64,000 nt of DNA, taken from Auanema rhodensis. Lineage: Eukaryota; Nematoda; Chromadorea; Rhabditida; Rhabditidae. The stretch covers positions 15,078,501 to 15,142,500 of the forward strand of contig OZ059896.1 of assembly GCA_964057225.1 (NCBI GenBank). The letters run 5' to 3'. The notes beneath the pieces are model-generated. The model searched no databases. It had not been told where the DNA came from and was given only the letters and a program-made list of their open reading frames with translations. Positions 49,294 through 61,291 of this stretch are shown here, piece after piece. Each line of letters begins with the position of its first letter. Positions within the stretch are counted from its first letter, which is position 1. The position numbers and the translations under genes were made by a program.

Positions 49294-50112
49294 TCCGTCG
49301 AGCCGGATTCGAACCAGCGACCTAAGGATATCTACACTTCTACAGTCCTCCGCTCTACCAACTGAGCTATCGACGGAACGAATCTGTTGTTTTCAGAGGT
49401 TATTGTCAAGAACTGCTATAATCAATATTTTAAATGGAAGAAAAAGAAAAGAAACTCCGTCGAGCCGGATTCGAACCAGCGACCTAAGGATATCTACACT
49501 TCTACAGTCCTCCGCTCTACCAACTGAGCTATCGACGGAACGAATCTGTTGTTTTCAGAGGTTATTGTCAATAACTGATATCTACACTTCTACAATCCTC
49601 CGCTCTACCAACTGAGCTATCGACGGAACGAAGCTGTTGTTTTCAGAGGTTATTGTCAATAACTGCTATAATCAATATTTTAAATGGAACAAAAAGAAAA
49701 GAAACTCCGTCGAGCCGGATTCGAACCAGCGACCTAAGGATATCTACACTTCTACAGTCCTCCGCTCTACCAACTGAGCTATCGACGGAACGAATCTGTT
49801 GTTTTCAGAGGTTATTGTCAATAACTGCTATAATCCATATTTTAAATGGAACAAAAAGAAAAGAAACTCCGTCGAGCCGGATTCGAACCAGCGACCTAAG
49901 GATATCTACACTTCTACAGTCTTCCGCTCTACCAACTGAGCTATCGACGGAACGAATCTGTTGTTTTCAGAGGTTATTGTCAATAACTGCTATAATCAAT
50001 ATTTTAAATGGAAGAAAAAGAAAAGAAACTCCGTCGAGCCGGATTCGAACCAGCGACCTAAGGATATCTACACTTCTACAGTCCTCCGCTCTACCAACTG
50101 AGCTATCGACGG
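49294..50112 (-). tRNA. tRNA-Tyr(GUA) genes, last five copies of the minus array
   Basis: Full copies at 49294-49376, 49456-49538, 49706-49788, 49868-49950 and 50030-50112, with 5'-half units between some of them. Copy 49868 has an anticodon-stem mismatch. Spacers here again use the variant with AACAAAAAG seen in the composite part at the other end of the array. Confidence 0.93.
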
Positions 50113-50302
50113 AACGAATCTGTTGTTTTCAGAGGTTATTGTCAATAACTGATATCTACACTTCTACAATCCTCCGCTCTACCAACTGAGCTATCGACGG
50201 AACGAAGCTGTTGTTTTCAGAGGTTATTGTCAATAACTGCTATAATCAATATTTTAAACGGAAGAAAAAGAAAAGAAACTCCGTCGAGCCGGATTCGAAC
50301 CA

Positions 50303-50608
50303 CAGACCCAAACAAGATAGCGATTTATAAAACTTGAATTTCTAGCATGAACGATTTTGGAAGCTGCGGAAGAAAATGACCAACCTGTTGAATTTAGTTC
50401 ACTTGATCATAATAGTCGCATGTTATGATTGTAATTGTTTTGTATACAACTAGTAATAGAAAATCTATTTATAAACAATTAATTATTATTCATCATGATG
50501 TGAATTAAGAACACTAGGTTTCTAATAGAATCACAAGGAAATATTCAAGAATACAACTGAAACAGCCTGATTGTGTTTTAGCAGTTAAGATTAATATTAT
50601 ATTATACA
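50303..50608. other. AT-rich junction after the array
   Basis: About 300 bases between the truncated last tRNA fragment and the last exon of the next gene; probably the 3' flank of that gene. Nothing else seen. Confidence 0.4.
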
Positions 50609-52674
50609 TTAAAGAGCTGTCCGCATGCCAGCGTGGGGCAGTCCGATTTCGACATAGAATTCGTCCATTATAGAGGTGTAGATTTTCTGAATATATCGAT
50701 GAATACGGTACCGCTCAGACTCAGATACCTCATTGATTTTAGCCAAATACGCCGCAAGACCTTCAATATAGTATATTCTGTGTATGATCTTCATTAGTTG
50801 AAGTGTAGGAAAGTGTATGAAATGTTCATAAGTATTTTTCAAACTGAAGTCTCTTGTAGAATTAGGAATAATCTTTAAGAATGTTAAACGATCGGAAATA
50901 GAACCCATAGATCGAAACTAACCGTGTTTGGTACTTTCATGGGAGTAACATAATGAGTAAAATCACTTAAGCAATATTCAGAAATTAAATATAATACGTG
51001 AACGAGCTTACATTGTAACTGTGTCTGTATCATCGAAATTCAAGTAACTTACAGTGAAATATTCATTCGTGAGTGCTAAGATATCTTGAGTGAATTCGTG
51101 AAGATTATTCTCCAGCTCAGTTACACTACTCGAGGATCGAGAAATGTGAATGATTTGTTTTGTGATCAATATTTTCACATCTAGTAGGATATGCATACGT
51201 TTGTCAAGGATTTCAACAAGGTTTTCAGTAAAACGTTTCATATACTGAAAATATTATCAGATATTACTCAAATTTCAAAGCTTACATTTTCAATATATTT
51301 ACCACCATTAAATGCTTGACCGGTAGTAGGATCACTTTCTAAATCTCAAAATAAATATTTTGTAAGCTAAAAAATATAAAATTACCTGAACATAATATTG
51401 TTTTATCTAGAGTGACAACTGGAAGGACTTCGCTAAAACATGTGTTACAGTCCATACCTTGCCCATCTACGAATAAAATACGCTAGATAGGTGGAAAGAC
51501 ATTACCTTCCAATGTATTTTGAGTAAATGATACATTTGTAAATTCTGAATTAATTCGAGAAAATGATGATTCGGAGACAGTAGATAACTCGGCAACAAGC
51601 TCCTCCGTATTTTGTTTATTATGATTATTTCTACCCGGAGACAATTGAGAACCAGACAAAGAGACAAGACTTGAACGACGCATCGCATTCTTATCCATTC
51701 TATTTCGGCATTTTTGCAATGTTTTGTATACTTCATCTAAAAGATCTAAATATAAAAGTCAATATCAGATTAATATATCAAACTGTTGGTATCAACAACA
51801 AGTATTTCGACAGGAGAAGTTGCGGATTGAAAAAATAATGCTTCTTTTGGTATTGATTCTATCATAGTAACGACAGCTGTCGCTGAAGCAGCTGTTTTCA
51901 TGCTCCCCTTCTCTTTGGAATCATTATTGATACCTTCTTCAAATCCAAAATTAAAGTAGTATTACACAATTCATGAAGTACTTTTGTTTATATCATTAAA
52001 TTGATCAAAAAAATCCAATTTCCCTTCAAATTCGCAACGGTATTTGAAGCTGAAATCATTATTCGAACTTTTGCACTAAAACTAACTTAGTGATATTGAA
52101 GTCAACGATATCAAGTTTATTATAAATGAGAATAATATCTTCAACAGCTATCTCTGCTTCAGCCAATCTGGATAACATTTTCTTCCTGAAACTGAATAAA
52201 AACGTGAACTTTCATGCTAAGAAGAAATGTCTACTGCGATGATAAATTTGTAGCTGTACGGACTGAATCGATTTCATCAACATATTTCTGCCAAATACTT
52301 ATACCTTTAACTGATGTTTCACCTCTTTGCAAGCAGCTAAAAACAAATACTAAGATTGTTTAATAGCAAAAATAAATAAGCTAACTCCTTCACATATATC
52401 CACATACGACTTTCTTCCTCTAAGGTGAACTTATTTCGATAAGACATGAAACAGCCTACCAAATTAGTAAACATGGAAAAGATTTGTAATTGTTTTAAAA
52501 AATGCACAACTATATAACAAGAAAATACACAACAACTGAACATTGCAAACTTTACGGGTAAGACAACAATGAAAAATTAAGCGTCAACATAAAAATACAG
52601 ATTTTATTAGCATATTCAAAATATCGAATACCACGAATTTCAAGCATCCTTCGATCCAACTGGGAGCGGAACAT
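50609..52674 (-). CDS. Unrecognised helical protein, about 11 exons, about 500 aa
   Basis: Exons assembled by eye on minus with GT-AG introns in matching phase: 52674-52632, 52509-52386, 52336-52235, 52185-52087, 52049-51982, 51936-51784, 51745-51506, 51466-51386, 51338-51286, 51244 to about 51012, and about 50917-50609. Phases agree through exon 10. The join to the last exon is unresolved: the strong donor at 51011 gives the wrong phase, a weaker GTTACA donor six to eight bases earlier fits. The protein starts MFRSQLDRRMLEIR, is mostly helical and charged, has a Ser-rich stretch with MRRSSLVSLSGSQLSP and a CNTC pair, no signal peptide and no membrane segment. I do not recognise the family. 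Several donors are GTTAG-type rather than GTAAG, so exact ends need RNA evidence. Confidence 0.6.
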
Positions 52675-53365
52675 TGCTCGACTAGCTAGATCGAACGGGA
52701 TTGTGTACTCTCACCGTGATATGGTTGTAAACGAATACCTTCTTTTGTCACTGGAATTTGTACAAAGTTCAACCGTTCATTTCAGTTTGTTATTGAGAAA
52801 TGACGTCATTTCACGTAGAATATTCTTCTATAATATTCATCGAGAGGCATATCGGGAAGCTTCCAATGCCTCATCATCGCAACTTTGGATCTGTAACCTC
52901 AATCCAGCTTTGGTTCATCTGGTGTTCGGTTCTCCACCTTATTTCCTCCTTATTTCTTACTGATTCTATGTAAGTCGAATACTCACCCCCTTCTTCGATA
53001 ATGCAAGATTCTATCCCACCTCCTAGAAAATACTGCGCTGACCTTTCAGGCCAACCTGCTCCACATCATCTGGCGTCCGATCTAGTAGTCTGAAATAATG
53101 ACTTGATATTATTTAATTCCGGGTTTTATAATGAAAACAAGGCGAAAATTACAAAGAGAAGAAAGAAAAAAATATCTGCTTTGTTCTTGAAGCATTTCAA
53201 ATACTTGAAATGCACTAATTTTGAACGATGACAGCCTCTCGTTTAAAAAGTTAAGGATTTTGACTTGCTGCCTAGCCTAAAGGGAGATCAGAGGAATGAA
53301 ATATAATATATGTTTCAAGCACCTCTGTGTTTTGAATCTTTTCTCACTTATTAACTAAAAGAATT
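52675..53365. other. Intergenic region between divergent genes
   Basis: About 690 bases between the ATG of the minus gene and the ATG of the dynein light chain gene, so likely a shared promoter region. An open stretch at 52703-52963 starts at TTG and has no convincing coding features. Confidence 0.4.
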
Positions 53366-53897
53366 ATGAATTGCAAATCGTTTGAATTGAACAGCAAAGA
53401 GACGTTAGTTTTCAGTTTTGTTCATATTACCTTTTCTTCATTTTAATATTGGCCCTTTTTTTAATAATTTGTGCCTGCTATTTCAGACGGGAGTCTCATT
53501 TATGGAGGAATAATTCTCAAAACAATCTCACAAAAGAAGATGTAATAGTAAAATCTTCAACCGTAGGTGAAGAAAAGAATACTAAAGTACAAATGAAACT
53601 TTAATGATTTATATGCTTTTATGTTATATGTTTATGCTTATAGGTGATTCACTTTTTGGAATTAGCTCTTGAAACTTGTGGAATTGAAAATGAAATAGCA
53701 ACTTTCATCAAACGAAATTGTGATGAAGCATTTGGTATTCACTTAGTTTGTTCAATTTTTCTTGAATGTTTCAATACCTTTCAGGAATGAATTGGCAAGT
53801 TATTGTTGGAAGAAATTTCGGATCTCATTTAGATTGTATAGAATATATACATTTAACTATATCTAAAATATCAGTATTGATTTTTCGCTGTATGTGA
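53366..53897 (+). CDS. Dynein light chain, LC8-type, divergent
   Basis: Four exons with consistent phases: 53366-53403, 53487-53586, 53644-53734, 53785-53897, giving 113 residues. The C-terminal part matches LC8 dynein light chains: helix IATFIKRNCDEAFG, then WQVIVGRNFGSH, then a strand region ending SVLIFRCM. LC8 is a dimeric hub that binds dynein intermediate chain and many partners through its beta-strand groove. LC8 proteins are about 89 residues; here an extra N-terminal stretch (MNCKSFELNSKETRESHLWR) precedes the conserved part, and the family's usual HETKHFIYFY-like segment is changed to CIEYIHLTI, so partner binding may differ. Introns are about 50-83 bases. No single ORF reveals this gene, because each exon is short. 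It could be a relict, but the intact frame and splice sites argue for a working gene. Confidence 0.85.
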
Positions 53898-55560
53898 AGT
53901 TAATCTTTTCAACATACTAATGCTGCTTCAAGAGGTCTTCATTTCAATATATATAATTCAGAAAAATAATTACGATGTATTAAGTATTGGTTTTTTTTGA
54001 TCATTTCGATATCTTCACATCTGGTATCTAGACTGTCTGTTGTATTCTATCCGATCCATCTTTAACTCCAGGAATGTTCTCTAGTTTAACCAGCGAGGTG
54101 CTTGCTTTGGCTCCACAAGGGCGTGGGTTCATCCATTTTCCTTATGGCTTCGCATATCACCTGAGAATGCTTTAGTTATTTTGTTTACATGTCTGTAGGA
54201 TACTTAACAGGCCCAAGCAGGTATTGTATTAACTACAAACACACTACGCATTTAAGTGATTATTAGAAGACTGAAAATTTTCTTTTTTAATTTTCTTCGG
54301 CTATGAAAGGGAATAAATATAAAATATAAACATATTGCATACATGCTAAAAGTTTAACCTATTTTACCTTAGTTTTTCAGGCCCCATTCTTGTATATTGT
54401 TGATCAATTCATAAACTTGAAAATTGCTCTGTTAAGATAATTAGTTTTATTGAGCGTTCTCGAAAAATCCGTCGTTTTTCCACATTTCAGTAGATTTTAC
54501 TGGCTATTTTCATCTTTTTTTGTGATGTCATTATGAGCTGTCCAATGAAAACTTAAAAACCAATAACAAATGCTCTCAATTATTAGTTAAAGAAAAAAAT
54601 TCTTTTTCCCTCCAGTTTATATAAATTTTTAAAAATTTCTTTTTGATTTATTATTTTGTTTTACATAACTGTTAATGATGACATAATGAATGTAAATTAA
54701 CTTTTAATATTATTGACTTCACTAGACTAATTCTTCAGATTGTTCTTTAGACTTCGTTCTTTCCCATCAAACTAAATTCAATTGTTATTTTTTCTCTTTA
54801 TACTCTTTTAGATCACTTATTTTCTATTCAAAATGTACAAGTGGAGAAAAAGACAGAGTGAAATGAAATAGACAACTCAAAAGAATACAAAGATGAGACA
54901 TTGCTTGCTGCTTCTAACTACTGGCAACAAAAAAACAGAAAAGAAGTTAAAGCCTAACAGCTACTTCTCGATATTAAAAAAGGTTTTAAAGCATTTCTTT
55001 CCTTTCAATCCAGAACGTTTGGAATTACTTGTTCGTCACTGATTGCTCATTTTCGAGTTTTAAAACCAATGTATTTCAACTCTATTTCTGTTGGCAAGAG
55101 GAATGATATTTTCTGCTTGAAAATTCAAGTATTTTCTACGTCGTTTTCTTCTTCTTCCCGTAATTTTCTGGGTTTTCAACTGCAATTCCTTTGCGGTTTC
55201 TCTCAAATAGATAGCTCGATGAAATGATGTTAACGTCCGTCAAATGCTCTGTCTGTTAAGGAGCTTGGAACTGCATGTGTGATCTGCAGCTAAATCCATG
55301 CTGCAGTTCCTTCGCATTCAGCTATTTTGTGATTTACATTTAACATTTCATCCACTCTCGTCTTTACTCTACTGTAGATAATATATATATATTTTTTTTT
55401 TGAATATGAATTGAACAACATATAGCATGTAATATGATAATACACAATCTTACTTTTCCGAATTTAATGTGTTCTTCCTTATTAACATATTACTGTTTAT
55501 CCATAAAACATTATCAGTCTAATCCAATTTATCATTTTACACTTCAAGCTACTAACTAGT
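53898..55560. other. AT-rich intergenic region
   Basis: About 1.7 kb with no exon chain, tRNA or repeat that I can support. Confidence 0.4.
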
Positions 55561-55616
55561 TAAGTAACAAAATGCATGTCCTTACAAAGAAGGGCATCAG
55601 CCTAAGTCCTCATCGC

Positions 55617-55837
<221 letters not shown>

Positions 55838-57666
55838 TTTTTTTATCTTTGTCGTCTCCTCTGCTACTCTTCCTGTTTCTCCTCTCTCGGTCGTTTGCAG
55901 TCTATCTATCTCTATCTCTATCTCTATCCCTCTCTATACTAGTGTTACTGCTAAGGCTGCCGCAACTACTGCTCCTCCCATCTCATCACTTCAACCTCCT
56001 TTCGTTGCCTTCTGCCCTCCTCCAATCTGCTCACTTTTCCAGAAATCTAACCTTTCCTTCTGCCATTCGTTCAATACGAATGTTTCACATATCATCTCAT
56101 CCTATCTTTCACTTCATTCGTCTTTCTTTCTTATTACTTCATCGATATTTACGACGCTGGGATGCCGAGACAAGATATGAAAACGGGGCAGAAGTTTTAC
56201 GTGAATGGCATCTCATAATCATTTTGATTTCGCTGAACGTTGAAACCGGTTGCTTCTCTATTCCATCGTTCTTTCTTCGCTTATACTTTCCACAAACTTT
56301 TTTTCGTATGTATATCACTTATACTCTATTGTTTCTTATTTATCACAGATTCCTTATGCTGTCTCTTGATTTGCTTCATGACCCCGCCCGCTATATTCTG
56401 ACATCCCTTCTCATATTCTTTATTCTCGCTCGAACTTCTAGTTTTATATCCCATTTCTCACTGGATTCTTCCGTCTTGTTAGTAATGTTCCTATGGCATT
56501 CCATGTACGGCGGACGAATGAGTGCAGTCATTCATCATGATTTGTATGCTTCAAAAATAGAATGAAAGAATGCTAATATATTGATTGTTTCTTCTTTCTC
56601 TTTACTTTAGAAGTAAAAGTTTCTGTATTTTCGTCTCGATATTTTCTCATTGAACTCTTATAAGGCATTTCTCGCTTTTTCTTTCCTTTTCTTCTCCTCT
56701 CTTTTCTCTATCTTTTTAAATTTTATTTCTGTAACTTCTCTCTTTATGCCTCCTTATATTCGTCTTTTTTCCAAAAAAGCTGTTTCTGATGTAGAAAATA
56801 AGTATTTACAAGTTTCTTCCGTTGGAAATTCTCTCTGTATGAAAACAAGGTCAACCAAAAATACATGATTGATGTGAAATGATGGAATAGTGTCATGGTT
56901 GTTACCGAGTTTTTTGGATATTTTTAAAAGAGGAAAAGTAATGAAACCAGAAATAAAATTTGAAAGAATCTCTGATAATCCTTAAACGAAAATATCTTGA
57001 TAATTTTTCACTTTTTCTTCAATAGTTATTGATTTCTTGATGATGATGACTTCTATTTCATCTGGTTATATTAGAACAATGAACAGAGCTGCTACGAATG
57101 AATGAAAGTCTTTGGAAAAAACAGAGCGAAAGAGAGAGAGACCGAGAAAGAGAGAGAGACTGAGAGAAAGAAAGAGAGAGAGAAACAGACCTATGCAAAG
57201 CTTGGCAATGAAAGAAGAACTTTCCCTAATGGAAACATACAAAAGTATTTTCAACTATCAAACAGCTTTTGCAAAGCACATCTACCAAATAAGAAAAAAG
57301 TACTTAACTCTCTTCTGGAGGTTCCAAAAGCTTCATATGTACATATCGATTTCCCCTCCTTTTTAAAAAGTCTACTATTCAGTTTTTCTTACTTTCGTTC
57401 ATCTCCAATGCTATTCTCAACTTATGTGCCACACCAGAGCTTCTCTGACGTTCCCTCTCTATTCCATTCCTCCCCAAACCCTCTCTATCTTCATTCGTTC
57501 CACTCTCAACTATCTTCTTCTTCTGCATCTTCAGCTTTCCCGAGTTCAGACATAAACATGAAATGAGTGTATGTATGTGTGTGAGCCTCATCCATAAGCA
57601 TGCGTAGCAATAGGATTTGGTTTATTCGCCATTCATGCTTTTTTTATTTTTCTCTCTGCTTTGAAA

Positions 57667-57732
<66 letters not shown>

Positions 57733-58229
57733 AGTTGGATAGCTGGATAGACGAATATGATAGAGAAATCAAGCGAATCATGAATATTCTACATGCGTAC
57801 CCCCAGAGAAAGAAAGAGAAATATTGGAACAGAAGGTAAAATTCAAAGAAAGGGGATATACTCTAAAGTCAAAGAGTAGGCAGATTCCTACAAAGATAAA
57901 ACCAAGAAAAAAAGAGTTACAAGAAAAAGAGAAAGAGAGAAAGATAAGGGGGAGAGATTGAACGAAGAAGAGATAGAGAGAGATTTTGTCATCATGTATC
58001 AATTTCACCAACAAATGTTCGAATTTTCATCTTGTAATATTGATTGCTATGTTCCCATCGTTTATCATATTAACAATAGAGTATTATTATTCGTAAAATT
58101 GCCAAGGAAACAACCTGTTTCCTGTCCTTGCCCCCACCCTCTAATGAGATTTCTCTTTTCTGTCTCACATACATACATTCAACTGCCCTGGTCCTCCTTT
58201 CTCCATTTATTGTTGTTCTTTTCGATCAC
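55838..58229. other. Pyrimidine-rich region without a supported gene
   Basis: Long open stretches (for example 55849-56565) start at TTG and arise because CT-rich sequence avoids stop codons. A GA-rich tract lies at about 57124-57183. No exon chain could be built. Confidence 0.4.
57669..57732. repeat. (AT)n(GT)n microsatellite
   Basis: About 50 bases of AT dinucleotides passing into seven GT dinucleotides; length-variable by nature. Confidence 0.95.
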
Positions 58230-58250
58230 TCTATCTATTGTCTCTGTATT

Positions 58251-58350
58251 TAGCCTAAACAAGCCAGATAGCATGACAATATGTGAGAGTAAGTATCTAG
58301 CATGCAAGACAGCAGATGTACGTTGTCAAGTAACGGCACCAAAAGCAGAG
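58251..58350 (+). CDS. Possible exon of a cysteine-rich secreted protein
   Basis: Bounded by an acceptor-like TCTCTGTATTTAG and a good donor GTAAGC at 58351. It encodes CESKYLACKTADVRC, with cysteines spaced 6 and 6 apart, loosely like GDNF/GAS1-type domains. A further acceptor TTTCAG at about 58436-58441 would continue in frame to another short Cys-containing stretch. Alternatively the upstream ATG at 58144 gives a single-exon 69-residue secreted peptide with a hydrophobic leader. No first exon is identified, so this is weak. Confidence 0.3.
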
Positions 58351-58359
58351 TAAGCCTGT

Positions 58360-60047
58360 TAATGCTCGAAACCCTACCACGAACATTTCCTTTTATTCAT
58401 TTTCATCGTTTTCTCTTCACCGATCTTAATTGCCTCTTTCAGTTGTTTAAATGTTTTTCGTTATAGGAAAATCTGCTCTTTTATATATAAAGTTGTATAT
58501 GTGCGTATATGATCAAGCTATTTCTATGTCTTCACTTACAATTCAAATATTCGTTATTCACGACCTCATATCGATCTGCTTTGCTCAGCTCCCGCTGATA
58601 ATTTATGGTTTACTTATGACTCTCCAGATGTATTTATAACACCAATTCTATTGACCCAAAAAAAAAACGTTTCAGATAACTTTTCCTCAGAAAATGATTT
58701 CTCGCTCTGCTCTTCACTCTTTTACTTTTCTTTCTTTCCAATTCTCTTCACACCTTTGCACTCTCTCCTCTCCTTGTTCTCTCGCACCGTCTCTGTGTTT
58801 CTGTTATTTTTCTCTTCTCTCTCGTTTTATACATAGCAACTCATGTGTTCCAACTTTTGCTTCATTCTCACCCTGTTTCTCTACATAGCGCATTTATTCT
58901 TCAAAATTCTGTTTTAGAATCTATTTTTCGTAAACTTAATCAAGCATATTCGAACAGGCTCTTTAGCCCCCTCAATTGCCTCCTGAGCATTTTATTCAAA
59001 ATTTCCATATTAATTTAATTGTTTTTCTATTTTTTCTTTTGATTTGCGATATAAAGTGACATCTTTTTCCATTTTTCCCTTACTTTTTGACCTTGTATTC
59101 TTATAATTGTATCTTTGATTTCTCCCGATATGAGATACAATAGACATGAGGGAAGAGGGTATCGAGTTTGACAATGGCAGTTCCGCTCATCAATTTTTCC
59201 AACAGAAAATCTTTACACCTTTTTTTCTCTTTTTTTCATAGCCTAATTCATATATATATATATGACATTAAAAAAATTTAAAAGTTTTTCATATAAGATC
59301 AACAGAAAACTCTCTGGGCTTTTGATGTAATTTTTGATAAAACTCTACCATATAATGATATATTTCTGTTTTGATCTACTATACTTCGCTCTAGATCAGC
59401 CGGAACTTATACCTTCTATTTACATCCCATTATTTACAATCATTAATCTTGAATACATACATAGTTAGTAGAAATAAATATATTGGCTTAAATCCAACTT
59501 TTATTATAAATATATTTATTTTCCGATCAAATCGATTAACTTATATTTTTCTTCCTTTCTCTTTCTTTTACCCTCCATCATCTCTCTCTCTCTCTCAATT
59601 TTTGTTTTTCTGCTCCCAATCTTTAGCAGGAGTTTTCGCCATCTAGCCGTCGCCCAAAATTTTAACATTGTCCGCTTCAACTTTGGCCATTCACTTTCCT
59701 TTCTTGACATAAAAAAGTTACTTCGACAATCTCAAAACAAAACAAAGTCAATATAGAGTTTGGCATGTCAGTCAGTTACTGTTTGCGTTATATTTCTCTT
59801 CGCAAGTAAATACTTTTGTGAAATTCTGTTTGGGAAAAACATAGTCCCGTCGTCTCTTCTCCTTTTCCCATTTATTGTGCTTTCTAGCGAATTTTTTTTT
59901 GTTCATGTTAGTCCTTTGCGTGAGAATTGGTGAAAAATTTTCCACACATTTGTCCTAACACACCTTGGTATTCTCTTGTTTGAAACATTTTTTGCTTTTT
60001 ATTTCTGCTATTACCATCTTAGATATATTAATTATTTTCTAGAAAAC
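58360..60047. other. AT/CT-rich region upstream of the Ly6-like gene
   Basis: No supported gene. Just before the next ATG is TTTTCTAG at 60035-60042, five bases from the start codon, like a nematode spliced-leader acceptor. Confidence 0.4.
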
Positions 60048-60760
60048 ATGAGGTTACTTGTTGTATCTGCTGTCATCTTATCTATTATTGTCAGTACTAC
60101 TGCTTTGAAATGCTATACGTGTAACTCGTTAACTAATAAAAATTGTCTGGATAAGTATGAAAAGTTAATTGTGGTAAGAATTTGTTTTAGTTTTGTTTTT
60201 GATTCTACGGCCTAGTTTTAGTAAATAATATGAATATATTCCAGAAATGCGTTCCACGTAAATTTGGTGGATCAACTACATCTGTTGCTCCCACTGGATG
60301 CCGAAAAATAACTCAATACGCTAATGGTAATTAATTTTTCTTTATAATTCTGGATTTTATTTTCGAAAATCTTACGAATTTTTTTGTTTTTTGTTGTGTT
60401 GTTAAACTTCTATGTCTTTGCGTGTTTTTTTTTGAAAATCCCAATATCACATACACATATTGTAGGAGAATCATCTGTCATCAGAGAGTGTGCTTATCTC
60501 GGAGAAGCAGAAGATAAATCACAAAAGGTCAGCCTTGTTTTTGCATCTTTCTTCTTCCTCTAAATCTATTGCTTTTCTTTTTTATTTTCATTTTTGTTTG
60601 AGTATATGCTTAGAATATCCTCTACATATTTCCGTTTTAGGGATCGTTGGGAGTTAGCAGAACTTATCATCAATGTACATCAGATCTTTGCAATTCTGCT
60701 GTATCTTACAACATTTTATTAGTTCCAGCTTTTATCATGGTTATATACAATATGTTATGA
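60048..60760 (+). CDS. Ly6/uPAR three-finger protein, probably GPI-anchored
   Basis: Four exons in consistent phase: 60048-60173, 60245-60326, 60466-60527, 60641-60760, giving 129 residues. A signal peptide covers about residues 1-19 (MRLLVVSAVILSIIVSTTA). The mature part begins LKCYTCNS and ends with CTSDLCNS, the Ly6/three-finger signature, with eight cysteines that fit four disulfides. A hydrophobic C-terminus (about YNILLVPAFIMVIYNML) suits removal during GPI anchoring. Ly6 proteins act at the cell surface, often as modulators of receptors and channels; the ligand here is unknown. The acceptor-like TTTTCTAG just upstream of the ATG suggests trans-splicing. Confidence 0.85.
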
Positions 60761-61291
60761 TTCTGAAAAACAAAAATCTCTTTAATTTCGATTCTTTATT
60801 TTTAAATTTAGAAAATATTCGATAATAGGTAAATTGTTTTTTTTCAGAGCTTTTTTGTTTAGTTTTCTGTATGCTATATACATATATTATGAATTAGAAT
60901 ACAATTTTTATATACTAAACTACTGATAAGACATTTTGAAAATTAAGCAAAAAATGCCTAAAACAAAATATTAATTAGTCGTTTACGTGCATTTCAAGTA
61001 TTTTTGGCTCTCTCGCGCTTCAATATATTGATTAACCTTTGTAGGTGGTTAAAATAATAAATTGTCTTATAATAGCATTTTCTTTGTGAAATAATTTTCA
61101 ACAAACTTAGTTCAAACATAATATTTTAATTAAAACTTGAAAAAATGATAAATTATGTACATTGGTGCCTATTAACTGAATATAGTTGTCTTGGAAGTTC
61201 TTATAAATTCTATTTTGGTGTACGAAAAAAGATACAAAAAGTAAAATGTATTAGTACAATCAGAAGGAGATAGGAAGAAAGACAAAAAATG
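60761..61291. other. AT-rich region between convergent genes
   Basis: About 530 bases holding the 3' ends of the Ly6-like gene (+) and the membrane protein gene (-). No other feature seen. Confidence 0.4.

Larger units (their letters stand above)
41697..50302 (-). repeat. tRNA-Tyr tandem array, segment 3
   Basis: Forty-six regular 162-bp units, then full units mixed with three 5'-half units, ending in a 23-base fragment (50280-50302) that keeps only the T-arm side and 3' acceptor strand. A 20-unit higher-order repeat (3,240 bp) is visible: the damaged-T-arm pattern beginning at unit 11 (43374) recurs at unit 31 (46614), and a single-base variant near 45195 recurs near 48435. Confidence 0.95.

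Noticed and set aside
8878..50302. Regular repeats with near-constant spacing suggesting a CRISPR array or ordinary satellite
   Set aside because: The repeat folds as a complete tRNA-Tyr with Pol III boxes and terminator, spacers are themselves repeated, and the context is eukaryotic.
55849..56565. 238-residue hydrophobic open frame
   Set aside because: Starts at TTG, composed of pyrimidine-rich sequence next to the (CT)n tract, and shows no domain or sensible hydrophobic pattern.
57958..58353. 131-residue ORF taken as one complete gene
   Set aside because: Starts at TTG and its first half is low-complexity; only the short cysteine-containing end looks coding, and it is reported separately.
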